64,000 nucleotides of DNA from Gnetum montanum (Eukaryota; Streptophyta; Gnetopsida; Gnetales; Gnetaceae). Position numbers and translations under genes: made by a program. The stretch lies in the NCBI GenBank assembly GCA_015680685.1, contig MNCI01004986.1:17084-81083 (forward strand). Reading direction: 5' to 3'. Shown here piece after piece: positions 24,182 through 35,387 of this stretch. Below the pieces are notes generated by a model, which saw only the letters and a list, made by a program, of their open reading frames with translations, had not been told where the DNA came from and did not search any database. Numbering within the stretch: position 1 is the stretch's first letter; the number at the start of each line of letters is the position of its first letter.

Positions 24182-26640
24182 AAGAGAGATTTTAGTTTAA
24201 AGGGAACTTGGATAAAAGTGAGGTAGAGGAAGGTGGAGGAGTAGGGCTACCAACAACTGATGTGTTTGGGGGCTTTGGTGGACTACGAGGTCGGAAGAAG
24301 GATCTTTTCTTTGATCATGGTTCTAACTTGCTTGGTTGGTTAATTAGTTGCAGATTAATTTCCCTTGTAGCATTTCTTTGCTGTGGTTGGGTAGGTAATT
24401 CACCTTCCATGGATGGAGTAGGTGATAGCTATGTAGGAGATGGAGGAGTAGGTGTAGGAATAGGAGGAGCATGAGGATAGTATGTGGCATCCCTCCTTGG
24501 ATATGGTGGTTGCTATGCTTCAGGAGGGTAGTGGTGAGGTTGGTAAGTGGCAACATGACTAGAGGAGTCTCATGGAGATGAATGTTGTTGAACATAATAA
24601 CCATAGGAATTTGGTTACTGGTAAGGGTACTACTATCTTTGAGGTACCAATGCCCACGATTGTGGTTGCTGCCACTACTAGTACAATTCATAGCATTGTG
24701 ATGGAGTTCCACTTGGATAGTACTATTGTGGTTGGTGGAACTGTTGAGAGTTCCCTTGTGGATAAGGCAATATTTTAGGTGTATGATTTTGTGCAAGTTT
24801 TGGATGTAAGTCATATACCCTAGATTCCTACAAGTGTGACACAATTGGACAACATCCCTTGGGATGTTCATACTGGTAGATGTCACACCAATGATCATCA
24901 TCTGAGTCACTCTCCACAATCATCTCTATCATAGCCATTTTAACCTTATCTTTGGATATGACATGTTTAGATTCATTACATCTCTGGTGCTCTCACTCAC
25001 CACTTTGCTCCTTGGACTCTTTAGCAATTTTTAAGATAGCTTGAAACTTATTATCCATGGAGTCCCATAATTAGTCAAACTTAGCCATGATTTTAGATTG
25101 CAATTTCTAGAGTGGCAAGGTTTTCTGATTAGCCACCTTATCTTTGGTTAACTCATCCCCACTATGATAAAACTAAACCCCCATTTTGTGGATAGAAGGG
25201 TCCCTATTGTATTCCTCTACACTTTCTTGCTTTCTTAATTCTCTCTCCTCTATGGCTGCCTGCTTAATTAAATTTTGGATCTGAAAAGTACTTAACTTTG
25301 TCAATCTTCCTTGAGAATAGATGCCAAGGGTTTTCCTTATTTCAAACTGTAACCCATCTATGATATGGTAGAGTTGATCTAGCTAAGAGCATCCATGGCC
25401 AAAACACTTATGCAACAAAGAGTAGTATTAGTGAATAGAAGCATCTAAGGGCTCATGGTTTCCTTGTTTCCACCCTTGGATCTACTTCCTCATATTGGAT
25501 ACTTAGGAGTACATTTGATATTTGTCATTAAACAATTCTAACATCATACTCCACCACTGAATTGATTTTGGCTCCAAGGACTGGTACCAGGTTTCTACTT
25601 TTTTAATGAGTGTCCTTGGGAATAATTTCAACTTCTACCAATCGTTCTCAATATTTTGCAAGGAACATGCATCCTGGAAGGCTTGGAGATGATTTTGCGG
25701 ATTAGCATTGTAGCCTCCCTCAAATCAAGGGATGTTGTTCATGTCCAACCTCCTTATTCTACTATCCTTTACATGTCTTATTGGAATCCTCATGCCCTCT
25801 ACAATGTTTAACATGCTCTAAGTGGCAAGTAGATGTTCATCAAGGCCATGGTGATCATCCCTATGATGTTCTTTACAATCCCTTCTTTCATGTTAGTAGG
25901 TCTTCTTGGATTGCCCACGCCTTTGATCATGATTATCTTGATTATCCCTTCTATTTTTTTGGTCCCGTCGATCACCTTCATCATGGTCATGCCCTCTATA
26001 GCCACGATCTAAGCTAGATGAAGAAGAAGATGATGATGAAAGGAAAGATGAAGGAGAACTTGCATCATGCTTATGCCTATCACCCTTTCTTCGATGATCA
26101 TAATTACGATTGTAATCATGACCTCCATTTACCCCCTTATCATGACTTGCTTCTCTAGGTCCATTTTGTTGTTGGATCTTCTTTGACTAGAACTTGGATT
26201 ATGAATTATGGATTGCATGTTCTAGTTGAGGGCCCCTTAATCAAAGTTAAAGATAGGAGTATCACCAAAGAAAAAGTTTCCAGAGAAGTGTTCGCTTCCA
26301 TCCAATGGGCTAAGTGGAAGTGAAAAAGTATTCGACCCCTTGTCCTTCACACGCTCATGTTGGTGCTCCAGCTAATGATGCCTTAACTTTTGTGCTTTAG
26401 TGGGATGATAATTCCTTGAATCGGGATCTCGCATCTCATAATCCTTGTGAAGATGTTGAAGTTCATGTCATTCAAGCATTAGCTGGAGCACAGCTTGAAC
26501 AGATCGATCTGGTGGCAACATGATGTTTCCTTCTATGTTGCACCACTGCATCATTTCATCTTGATGTAAGATGAAGGTGAAGTCTAGTACATACTCATTG
26601 GGATGAGCATATACCACTCAGTATTGTTGAGGCACTTGGT
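24182..26640 (-). pseudogene. gag: gag of element B, decayed
   Basis: Minus strand, right to left. HPNEYVLDFTFILHQDE near 26600 is followed by an acidic/His-rich region coding for the Arg/Asp-rich 26200-25800 stretch. The capsid core runs about 25760-25270 (KLKLFPRTL, WYQSLEPKSIQWW, IQGWKQGNHEPLD). The zinc-knuckle region lies near 24850 (CDIYQYEHPKGC; the second Cys is Tyr). A Pro/Tyr-rich tail follows to about 24350. Elements A and F share all these blocks. Stops are frequent, mostly TAG and TAA. Confidence 0.82.
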
Positions 26641-26828
26641 TTGCCCTAGGCAAAGATAGAATCTTATCAAAAGAAGAAATTTTATGTTAATTAGTCTATA
26701 TGTAGTGTGTGGTGAAGATTTAATTTAGTTGTAATAATAATTTTTGTTTTTCTAAGATTTGACTCTTAAGGTTCAAACAACAAGGTTACTAGGTTTCACT
26801 AAGTTTAGATAGCACACATAGAACTAAA

Positions 26829-26847
26829 GTCCTTAGTAATGATACCA
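26829..26847 (-). promoter_or_regulatory. primer binding site of element B (tRNA-Asp, decayed)
   Basis: Minus strand TGGTATCATTACTAAGGAC, one base from the LTR. The plant tRNA-Asp complement is TGGCGCCGTTGCCGGGGA; nearly all differences are C-to-T or G-to-A. Confidence 0.75.
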
Positions 26848-26848
26848 A

Positions 26849-27717
26849 TGATGAGTAGCGAGGTACCCCTATGCCCAACCATACAAATCATAGGCATTCA
26901 CATGCAATCCGGTCAAATTCCACAGACTTTAATTACCAAGTACACTAGAGCTAAATAGTGAGTTTGTATTATCTATTCGTTGTCTTCTCAGTCTCACTTG
27001 TGAAATGTGAGTGTATGGTTAAGTGTGACTGAGGCATAACATTTTTAATATTTTGTGTTTTATTAGTTGATTGCCTAAAACAAGAATAGAAGTGAGAGTA
27101 ATTAAGTGCTAAGTAAACTATTATCTAATCTAGCCTAACACAAGTAACCATCCCCACTTATTGAATACATCCTGAACTTCATGTAAACACTGCTAGGTTG
27201 TCAAACTCTAACTATTTTTGAGCTACCAAGTGTCACACATATGTTCGAAGGGGTCGTGCTTGTGTATTTTAATTAGTTACTTAATTAATCAAAATTAATT
27301 GCTGAATGAATACATTAATGTAAACTTCATGAAATCATGATATGTAAATGCATAAAGAAAGAAAGTATCAAGTGCTGCAAGGATGAATCAAAGAGCTCAT
27401 CTTTATTACCAACACAATTGTGTATTCAGGTACATCAATGCTTGACTAAAGATTTGATTACACTTATACTTCTTGGTATGATCACCTGGAAAAATATTAT
27501 AACTCTGGAATGAACAAACTATAAGAGTTTTGCTACTTGACTACAAAAACTACTCCTGAATTGTGTGCCCAAGGGCTGTATTTATAGGCTTGAGAGTAAT
27601 CTTGTGATATCGAATGCCCGATATCGCATCTTGGGTTGCAATATCATGTACCCGATATCATGTACCCGATAGCATGATTGCTTTGATATTGGAGCTTATG
27701 AAAAACACGATTCATCA
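26849..27717 (-). repeat. 5' LTR of element B (869 bp)
   Basis: Runs from TGATGAGTAGCG to GATTCATCA, followed by TTATT. GATATCG/GATATCA palindromes lie at 27604-27670, between the transcription-side end and the TATA box. Confidence 0.9.
27579..27586 (-). promoter_or_regulatory. TATA box of element B 5' LTR
   Basis: Minus-strand TATAAATA within CCTATAAATACAGCCC, the same context as in the other LTRs of the family (23033, 17243, 51859). Confidence 0.55.
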
Positions 27718-27722
27718 TTATT

Positions 27723-29966
27723 TAAACTATTTCAATAATATCACTATTTGCATACCAACTACTAGTAAACATAAAATGGTAGAAATAAAATCTTTTATAT
27801 TCGTATATGTTGATGAAGGAATACATTACATAATTACCGCAAAAAACATTATAGAGGTGTAGAATAGGATTGAGGAAAAGGGAAAATATAGTGATAAGTG
27901 TGAACTTAATATGTCTAATCTTCCAATTGAGTAAAATGATTTTCTTCTACAATTCTACTATGGAGATGTTTAGCCTCTAAAATATTTCTGTATCTCTACA
28001 TAGATAAAGGAGGATGAATCTTCAAAGAGTCAATGGTATTGACTCTAAATAATTCAACAAACATTAGACCCATAACTTCTCTTGAACCTATGTTAATAGT
28101 AGCCTTATCTAGTATCATTCCTTGAGATTTATGAATAGTCATGGCCCATGCCAACTACAACAGTAACTAACACGATGCTCTTGGACCATAAGTATAATTG
28201 ACACATGATGAGGATTACCATGATCAAAGAGAAATTTGATATAGGAGTTAAAATCAACAACAATATATGATGGTTTTATAGGCAGTTGTTTACCAGGACA
28301 ATACACAATACTGTGAATTATGCCAAGTGCACCATTCACCAATCCTGCTTCTAGCCAAAGGTTAACTATGAGCATAAACCTCGTACCTTCACATATAAGC
28401 AAAGATAACTCAATATCATTGCTATCATCATCCAAGATTATGAATCCATGTGGATCTCTATTTGCTATGCACACAGCAATGAGTCTACATTTTTTGCAAC
28501 ATCTTCTTATTATGTGATTGGACTCTATCCTTCGTATCATACAAATGCATTAATTCTTTAAAATTATGTAATCCACTTAAAGTGGATGAAAGATTTATTT
28601 GAGACCAAGAAATTTTAGTCTTCATCAAGACTTTTTCCTTCTTTGATAGGCATCAATACTTTCTTGAATCTTTGCTGTTTAGGATTAGTTCTAGACTAAT
28701 GATAACTAATAAAATAACAAATGTATCAAATGATTGCCAAAATTCCTACAATATCTATATTCCTTGATGCATAAGACACAACATCAAGCATAGGAAGAAG
28801 TTGACCCAAATCACCAATGAGTATAACTGATCTTTATTCAAAAACCTCATTATGATGCTTGGGAAAAATTTCTCTTATCCTTTTATCAATGCTATGTAAT
28901 AATCTTCCTACGACAAAATTCATTTCATTAATTATTATATATATCACCTAGAAAAGTCGATGTTGTATACTTATCTTTGTAGAGGAAGAGAGTTATTTAT
29001 ACACACCTATTCTAATGCTCAAACTAAAATGAATGGTTGCTACATTAATGTTAAATGCAACAACTCCTATGGATGCCATGATAAGTAAAGCATTATGTCT
29101 TTAATGATAGTATTTCATGAAAGCATTACGAAGTGTGCCTATGAGAAATGACTTTCCCATACTAGTTATTTCCTAGATAATCATTCATAAAGAGGAAACA
29201 ACTTCATCCATTGACTATGAAAACATCATGTGCCCTACAATTTTATTGTAGCATTTCTTTTGCTTTGTACCGAACTTATCAGAATCATAGGCACCATAGT
29301 CATAGTCAATGACAATCATGGATCAAGATGATTTATTGCTAGCAATAAATCTTGTAGAAAAATTTTCAAAATCCTCTCCTAGATACTATAACATCTAGTC
29401 ATGCATCCTATCAACATCCCATAGGCCATGCATGTCTAATTTTGTTCTCTAAAAATGACCTATTGATAAGAGATGATGATTGAGGAATTCAAAATCATAT
29501 TCTTCATGATCTTGCACTTGGGAAGTTACATCTATAAATTATCTTTCTTTCTCCAAATCTTGTTGGAATTATTCTTTAGTATTAATCTCTAATGCTACAT
29601 ACAAATGTTGAACGGACAATCACTTCATTTCAATCTCCTCATTATTAGAACCAAGATCTCGCTTCACATCTCTAAATGGATAATGCAACAACAACATAGC
29701 CCAACAATATCCAATCCAATTTTGTTCCCCTTGCTTCGGTGGGATGAGAAACTTGGGATAATATCTCACAATAGCATTTGCTCCAAGTGATGCAAATTTC
29801 AATTTGTGTTGTTCTTATTCTTCATGTTGCAATTGTATTCTCTAAAATCCTTCAACAATGATACATCCTCCATCAAAAGTGGACATTTTTGATACATATT
29901 AGTAAGAGTTATGTAGTTTTTACCTTTATTAGTTTCATCTATGTTAATTAGAACTTTTTCATATAC
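27723..29966 (-). pseudogene. Helitron Rep-helicase gene, C-terminal PIF1-like helicase part
   Basis: Minus strand, right to left. GANAIVRYYPKF (29750) is followed by a Walker A block degraded to SMGKSFLIGTLRNAF (about 29140). GVVAFNINVATIH comes next, then a Walker B-like INEM near 28920, ILIGDLGQLLPM near 28820, and the C-terminal helicase blocks LVNGALGIIHSIVYCPGKQ (28280-28340) and TIHKSQGMILDKATI (28110-28150). FVELFRVNTIDSLKIHPP ends near 28000. These are the helicase motifs of plant Helitrons. Stops and frameshifts are present. Its upstream half continues at 48961. Confidence 0.85.
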
Positions 29967-30414
29967 TAATGAGTAATGTGACATCCAACACTTAGTCATA
30001 CAAGTCACGAGTGTTCATGTGTGACCCAATCTTAATCCATAGATGATCAATGTAGTTATGCTAGTAATTGAGTTGAAGTTCATGTTCACTTTCTTCTCAC
30101 TTTGAGTTAGTGAAGGCTAAGTGTATGGTTTAACTCATAGTGAGGCATATTGTAATTGATGTTGTATGGCTCAAATAACTCCTAGTCGTAGTCATAGTGA
30201 AAATGGATATTTAACTCTAAGTCTAAGTAATGATAGAAATGTAAGTCTAATCTATCCTAGAGCAATAGGTATTTGTTCCTAGTTTATCGGTCATGCCTTG
30301 GGCTCATGTAAGCATTACTATAATTACCAAGTGAGTTCACTACTAAGAAAATCAAGTTAAACTACTACTGTGTTACCAAACAATTACATTTTAATGCTCA
30401 AAACTAGTCATACC
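29967..30414 (-). repeat. solo LTR H, left part
   Basis: Starts TAATGAG (a mutated TGATGAG) directly after TATAC (29962-29966). Element T splits it at 30415; it resumes at 48511. It resembles the LTR of element G (58498-59361) in the first 60 bases. Confidence 0.75.
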
Positions 30415-32017
30415 TGTAACGATGGAAAATGTCGGCAGCTGGAATACCAAACAAAATCCATGTAGACAGTCTTAACCACGGATCTGTGCAAGGGCTGTGC
30501 TGGAGAAAAAGAATTCGTAGTGCCCTGAACGGTCTTGTTGATCAGATAGGGACTTACTAAATCAGTAAATCGATGAAGATTATAGGTGTTTCGTGGAACA
30601 ATTTGATTCGATAAATCATGAAAGGAGTGGAAAACGATGTAGATAAATTGTAATAATGACAACGTTAGCACGACAAAGGAAATTGGATTTAAGAGAAATG
30701 TGTGATTTCAAGATCTATACTTTGACCCAAAAAAATGAGTACTTTGTATACAAATTTACAATGGGAAGATTTCAATTATCTTGTGTGAAACATACAAAAA
30801 ATAATAAGAAAACTATTTAACAAGGAGTGCAGAATGGAGCTTGGTCTACCTTGTAAGCAAAAGATGGAGTGCAAGGAAGGTCAAGCTTGGATGTCTATCA
30901 ACCAACTATGTTTGATCAATAGATCTTGCCAACCACACGAGATGATCTCTCGATCTCCAATCTATCTTCTTCACTTTGGGTAATCTCTACTCAAAATTGC
31001 CACGGATCACCGATGGGAGAACTGTACTTTCGCCAAAAGGTATGATCGCTCCTGCTACCAATGCTTGAAAAATGTCTCTTGTTTCTGCTCAAGGATGATA
31101 ACTGCTAAAAGTTGAAGATGTCAGCCGCTGCTCTTCTTCAAAAAAAAGAAAAGAGGTCCTCACTTTTCTTCACCAATTGGGGTATTTATAAGTTTGACAA
31201 CATGCAGAAAGGGCACGGCCTTGATGACATGTGTCCCGAACTTTCCAGATACCGTTGACTTGACGAACTGGTTATGCCATGTCACATTGCAATGTACGCT
31301 ATCAACACTTTTGCCGAAGCTGCTTCATGATTACGCACAATACGCTTATCAGCGTATTGCGCGTATGGATAGCAAATGTGTAACTGCTTTAACTGGCTTT
31401 ACGCTGTATTACACTGGTTTACGCTGCATCGCATGGCAATGCGTAACAAAACATGGAAATAGTGAGTCAAGTTGTTGTACGCTCATTTATGCAGCAAAGC
31501 ATAGTGAAGCATAAAAAATGATCAACTTGACGATAAATTACGCTGACGTACGCTGCATAGCATAACGAGCGTAAGGTGATCAATCTGCAAAAAGAAAGGA
31601 GCCGATCTGTCGTGCTTCTTTTGGACTTTCCCTTTGACCTTTTTGAAGCTCATTACGCTGCCTTGCGTAACAGAGTGTAAATCCGACTCTAGACAAAAAA
31701 CTTAGCAGGATATGTGAGAAGTTGCATATTACGCTGCTTAGGCCTTAAGCTTTATCAAATCTGCTGAAGTGAGTTACCTTTTGATATCAGACTATGTTAA
31801 GCAGAATTACACTAAGCGTCATTACACTATGTGGCATAATGTAGCGTAAAGACAGAAAACATAGTAAAATTGATATTCGTAAGGAACTTGGAGACTTGAT
31901 GCGGGGCGCCGTTTCGCCTTGCTTTGCCTTGTTCTACCTTCTGGAATTCTATCAAGAAATTTTTTCCGAATCATGAATCTTCACCTGAGGCTGATTCATA
32001 ATTTCCACGGTGTTTCA
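30415..32017 (-). repeat. 3' LTR of element T (1603 bp)
   Basis: TGTAACGATGGAAAATGTCG to CCACGGTGTTTCA, aligned end to end with 46904-48505. A minus-strand TATAAATA lies at 31183-31190. Rich in GCGTAA/TTACGC words on either strand. Confidence 0.93.
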
Positions 32018-32030
32018 ATGGCCCCTCTTT
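32018..32030 (-). promoter_or_regulatory. polypurine tract of element T
   Basis: Minus-strand AAAGAGGGGCCAT abuts the 3' LTR; a typical purine run with the usual short pyrimidine-containing end. Confidence 0.8.
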
Positions 32031-33059
32031 GTTGACGGTTAGAGGGCTTGCTTGAAAGACGTCAACAAAGAATATGAAACACTGGACTGATGAAGGTACC
32101 AACAGTGTTTATCAACAAGTACTCAAGTATCATCCTGTCAACGTAGAGGTGCAGAGATGAGGGAATTCGGAGATAGGATGGTATAGGAGGAAATAGGTTT
32201 GGGGAAGACTCAAATGAGGTTTGGGGAAGACACAAATGGATGGGTATAGCTTTTTCACGCATAAGAAAATAGGCTTTTTCCTGTGATTTCTTTTGCATGG
32301 AGTTATGCCTTCATTTTGTGTTAAAGGGGGTTGCATAGACGAATTGTGTTACATCTGCATGGCCTGAGTGAGATGTGTTTCACCCATTTTGTCGACCCTC
32401 GCTTTTTTTTTGCGTCCACTAGGCGAGTTACATTACGCCGGTTTATGGACTTGATTGTAATGCGAATGCGGAAAGCGTGTGTTACGTATGTACATTTCAC
32501 TACTCAGATGAACACACCTTTGAACAACATCCTCAAAGTAAGTAACTTGCAACCAAAGAAGAAAACAGAGGATACCATTGTTTGTGCGAATCATGGGCGA
32601 GGTTGTTGAAACAAGTACGCTTTGGGGAGATACAAAGCAAATAGTCTGCAAGAGAGAGAGACCATAGCTAGAGGCTAGAATTCTCAATGTAGACGCCCAG
32701 CCCAGCATATCGCTGCTAAAGGAAACCAGACTTGTCGCACCCAATTGGTTATATAGAGAACCAGCTAGGTGAATCTGTGAAGCCAGAGCCTGATAGTGAT
32801 AATGGGCGGAGATCCCCAAAGTCGTAATTGATGAGAACTCCTTTAGGGCTCCGAACGGCGAAACTAACCTCTTAGAGGTACCACCGCTGAAATGGGTGCA
32901 GTGACGGTATCTCCGAGGGGTCAGTAGTATGCCCTTCAGCACATCCGAGGGATTAATAGAATGCCGGTGAGGTAGTGATGCTGGGGCTGTCTCAGCATCC
33001 CATCCCGTTTGTCTTGTGGCTGCACAGAGATGATCACGCTCGCTTGACTTGCATGATGG
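32031..33059 (-). other. 3' untranslated region of element T
   Basis: Between the tandem repeats and the polypurine tract. A 169-codon minus-strand ORF (32433-32942) is open but has no motif I recognise, and it runs from the repeat-derived region. I regard it as probably noncoding. Confidence 0.5.
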
Positions 33060-33560
33060 GAGCTTGTGAGTCCCAGTTTAAGTCCTGGTAGACTGTCATT
33101 GCTGGTTTTAAGTCTCAGCAGACCATGGTCCCAGTTTAAAGTCTGGGTGGACCGAGAAATGCTAGTTTTACGTCGTAGCAGATGGTGGCGAAGCTGATTT
33201 ATGGTCTCAGTAGACTGTGCTATGGGTGTCAGTTTTGTGTCATGACCCAGGGACAAGTCTGTGTTGGTTTTATGTCTCAGCAGATGGATGCTTACCTTTG
33301 CCAGTTGTATGTCATGGCGGACAACCGATGCCAGTTTAGCGTCGTGGCGGATGTGTGCAGAAAATGCCAGTTTTTTGTCTTGGCGGACCTATACAACACT
33401 ACCAGTTTTACGTCGTAGCGGACGGTTACAACTTGCCAGTTTTACGTCATGGTGGATGATCAGTGCCAGTTTAGCGTCGTGACAGACGCATGAAGGGAGT
33501 GCCAGTTTTACGTCGTAGTGGATGGTTGTTGCCAGTTTAGCGTCATAGCGGACGATTATG
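33060..33560. repeat. minisatellite in the 3' region of element T
   Basis: About fourteen diverged copies of a 30-40 bp unit built on GCCAGTTTTACGTCGTAGCG followed by GACG and a variable spacer. Periods drift, and the left copies are more diverged. Tat-lineage elements are known for tandem repeats in the 3' untranslated region. It resembles the 42505-42715 array in its core. Confidence 0.85.
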
Positions 33561-33660
33561 GCCATACTTGATGTTCACATTGGAGATGCAGCTATATGTA
33601 GTACCGCTTCAGATATAGATGATTAACAGGATTTGGTAGCTCGTTGCCGTCGTTATCTAC

Positions 33661-34919
33661 TAGCTTGAATGCCTCGTTGCCATACACAGCAACCACCAAG
33701 AAAGGACCCCCCAGTTTGCAGAGAATTTTCTCACTGGTTCGCGAATGGCCTTGAGAACTAAATCTCCCTTCTTGATCGGGTGCTGCTGGAGATTATGGCA
33801 ATGCTTTTGCCTCTGTTTGTCTTGATACTTCTGGATTGTATCAAGCATCTGTATTCGCTTCTCTTCTACTAAATCCAAATCCATGATCTGAGACTCGGTG
33901 TGTTGAGCCTCATTTATAATCATGGAGAGGACCATTCTCAGAGAAGGAATTTGCAATTTGAGGGGTAGCACTGCTTCAGATCTGTAGACTAGGCCATAGG
34001 GCATACTGTTTGTAGCTGTCCTACATGTAGTACGATATGCCCATAACACATAGAGGATTTTTTCCTACCACCATCTCTTGTTGCTGTCGAGCATTTTCTT
34101 GAGCAGATTGATGATGACTTTGTTTGTGGCCTCAGCTTGACCATTTTCTTGCGGGTAATAGGGCGGGGAAAAAGATTGTTTAATGCCAAGGCTATCACAG
34201 AAGGATTTAGTTTCCGTACTACTAAAATATGGCCCATTATCGATCACGATAGTCATCGGGAGGCCAAATCTAGTAACAATGTTGTCTAAGATGAAATGGA
34301 AAATCTGTTGAGATGTGATCTTCCATAAAGGAATAGCTTCTACCCACTTCGTGAAGTACTTAGTAGTGGTAATTATGAAGCTATGACCTGCAGAAGATTT
34401 CGGTGTGATGGAACCTATGATGTCTAGTCCCCATCGTTGAAACGACCATGTTATCTAAGTCGTATGTAGCTCTGTAGGCGACACGTGTATAAGATTTGCA
34501 TAACGCTGACACGTGTCACAAGTTTTAACCTTTGTTAGGCAATATTTTTCCATGTATGGCCAGTAATACCCTAAGCGAAGGATTTTTGAAGCCATAGCCC
34601 ATGGTGCTACGTGTCCTCCGCATAATCCCTCGTGGACCTCGCCAACTATACGTTGTGCTTGGTCCTTGTTAACGCAAGTAAGCAACACACCATCAAAAGA
34701 GCATCTACAAAGAGTACTATCTCCTATGATGACGTACTGCCTAGCTCTCTTGCGGATTGCATCTTTCTGCGTGCGTGTTAATTCGTGCGGTGGCTTGCCA
34801 TGCAAGAGGTAAGTCTTAATGCTATCGTACCACTTTGATGTTCTGTCTTCGAGCAGAGAGGATATTTGCACCGCATGAATGATGGGATCTATGCAATCTG
34901 TTATTAATGTGGGATAGGT
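33661..34919 (-). pseudogene. integrase of element T, nearly complete
   Basis: Minus strand: an HHCC zinc domain (HEGLCGGH...CDTCQRYA, about 34520-34660). The core has GLDIIGSITPKS (first Asp near 34420), IDNGPYFSS (second Asp near 34240) and PQENGQAEATNK (Glu near 34140), so all three catalytic acids are kept. VLWAYRTTCRTATNSMPYGLVY and a C-terminal KKGDLVLKAIREP block follow. Stops near 34456 and 34065 break it. Fewer lesions than elements A and B. Confidence 0.9.
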
Positions 34920-35335
34920 GTCGAACAGGTGTGAGGGCATGTTCAAAGCCAGTGTAGCTAGTGCGTCGGCCAGTGTGTTATCAGTTCGTGGCACATGTTG
35001 GGCATCGATGGTCGTGAACCGCTTCAGAAGATCTTTAGCCATATCATAGTAGGGCTATAAATGTGCAGCCTTGCAGGCGTACACTCCTGTGATTTGATTG
35101 ATGATGAGCATCGAGTCACCCCTAATTGCCAGGTGTCGAACATCAAGTTCACTGGCAGTTAGCAATCCCCTGAGGAGCCCCTCGAACTCTGCCATGTTGT
35201 TCGTACAGGGGAAGGTCAAGCGATAAGCATGAAGACGCACATCCTCAGGTGATAGCGTAATAACTATGGCAGCTCTGCTACCCCTAACGGTTGAAGCTCT
35301 GTCGAAGTATAATGTTGCTTCGGGGCCTGTCAGGA
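34920..35335 (-). pseudogene. second, archaeal-type RNase H of element T
   Basis: Minus strand: YFDRAST (35290-35310), TNNMAEFEGLLRGLLTASEL (about 35140-35190), RGDSMLIINQITGVY (about 35075-35125), then VPRTDNTLADALATLAL (about 34945-34995). These match the blocks of the additional RNase H (usual forms: YFDGAS, TNN-AEYEAL, GDS, N--AD-LA) that marks the Tat lineage. The acidic residues of each block are kept. One stop at 35055 interrupts it. Confidence 0.88.
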
Positions 35336-35387
35336 CAGGGCTTAAGCTATGTACATGTTCATTCGGAAATTTAGGCTCTATGGTTGC

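Larger units (their letters stand above)
16520..27717 (-). mobile_element. complete Athila-like Ty3/gypsy element B, 11.2 kb
   Basis: Minus-strand element with 5' LTR at 26849-27717 and 3' LTR at 16520-17462, both TGATGA...CATCA type, flanked by the 5 bp target duplication TTATT (16515-16519 and 27718-27722). The primer site next to the 5' LTR is a decayed tRNA-Asp match. Gag, protease, RT-RNase H and integrase remnants lie in the expected order, followed by a 2 kb 3' noncoding region. The two LTRs differ at many sites, mostly transitions, so the insertion is old. A + strand LTR segment (22879-23756) interrupts the protease. It inserted into the Helitron. Confidence 0.92.

Noticed and set aside
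24208-24474. Gly-rich + strand ORF
   Set aside because: Antisense of the Pro/Tyr-rich gag tail of element B.
32433-32942. 169-codon minus-strand ORF in element T
   Set aside because: No motif, placed in the 3' untranslated region; not counted as a gene.
33060-33560. Regularly spaced repeats resembling a CRISPR array
   Set aside because: Repeats are diverged, periods drift, spacers are short and related, and the setting is a plant retrotransposon 3' region. It is a minisatellite.
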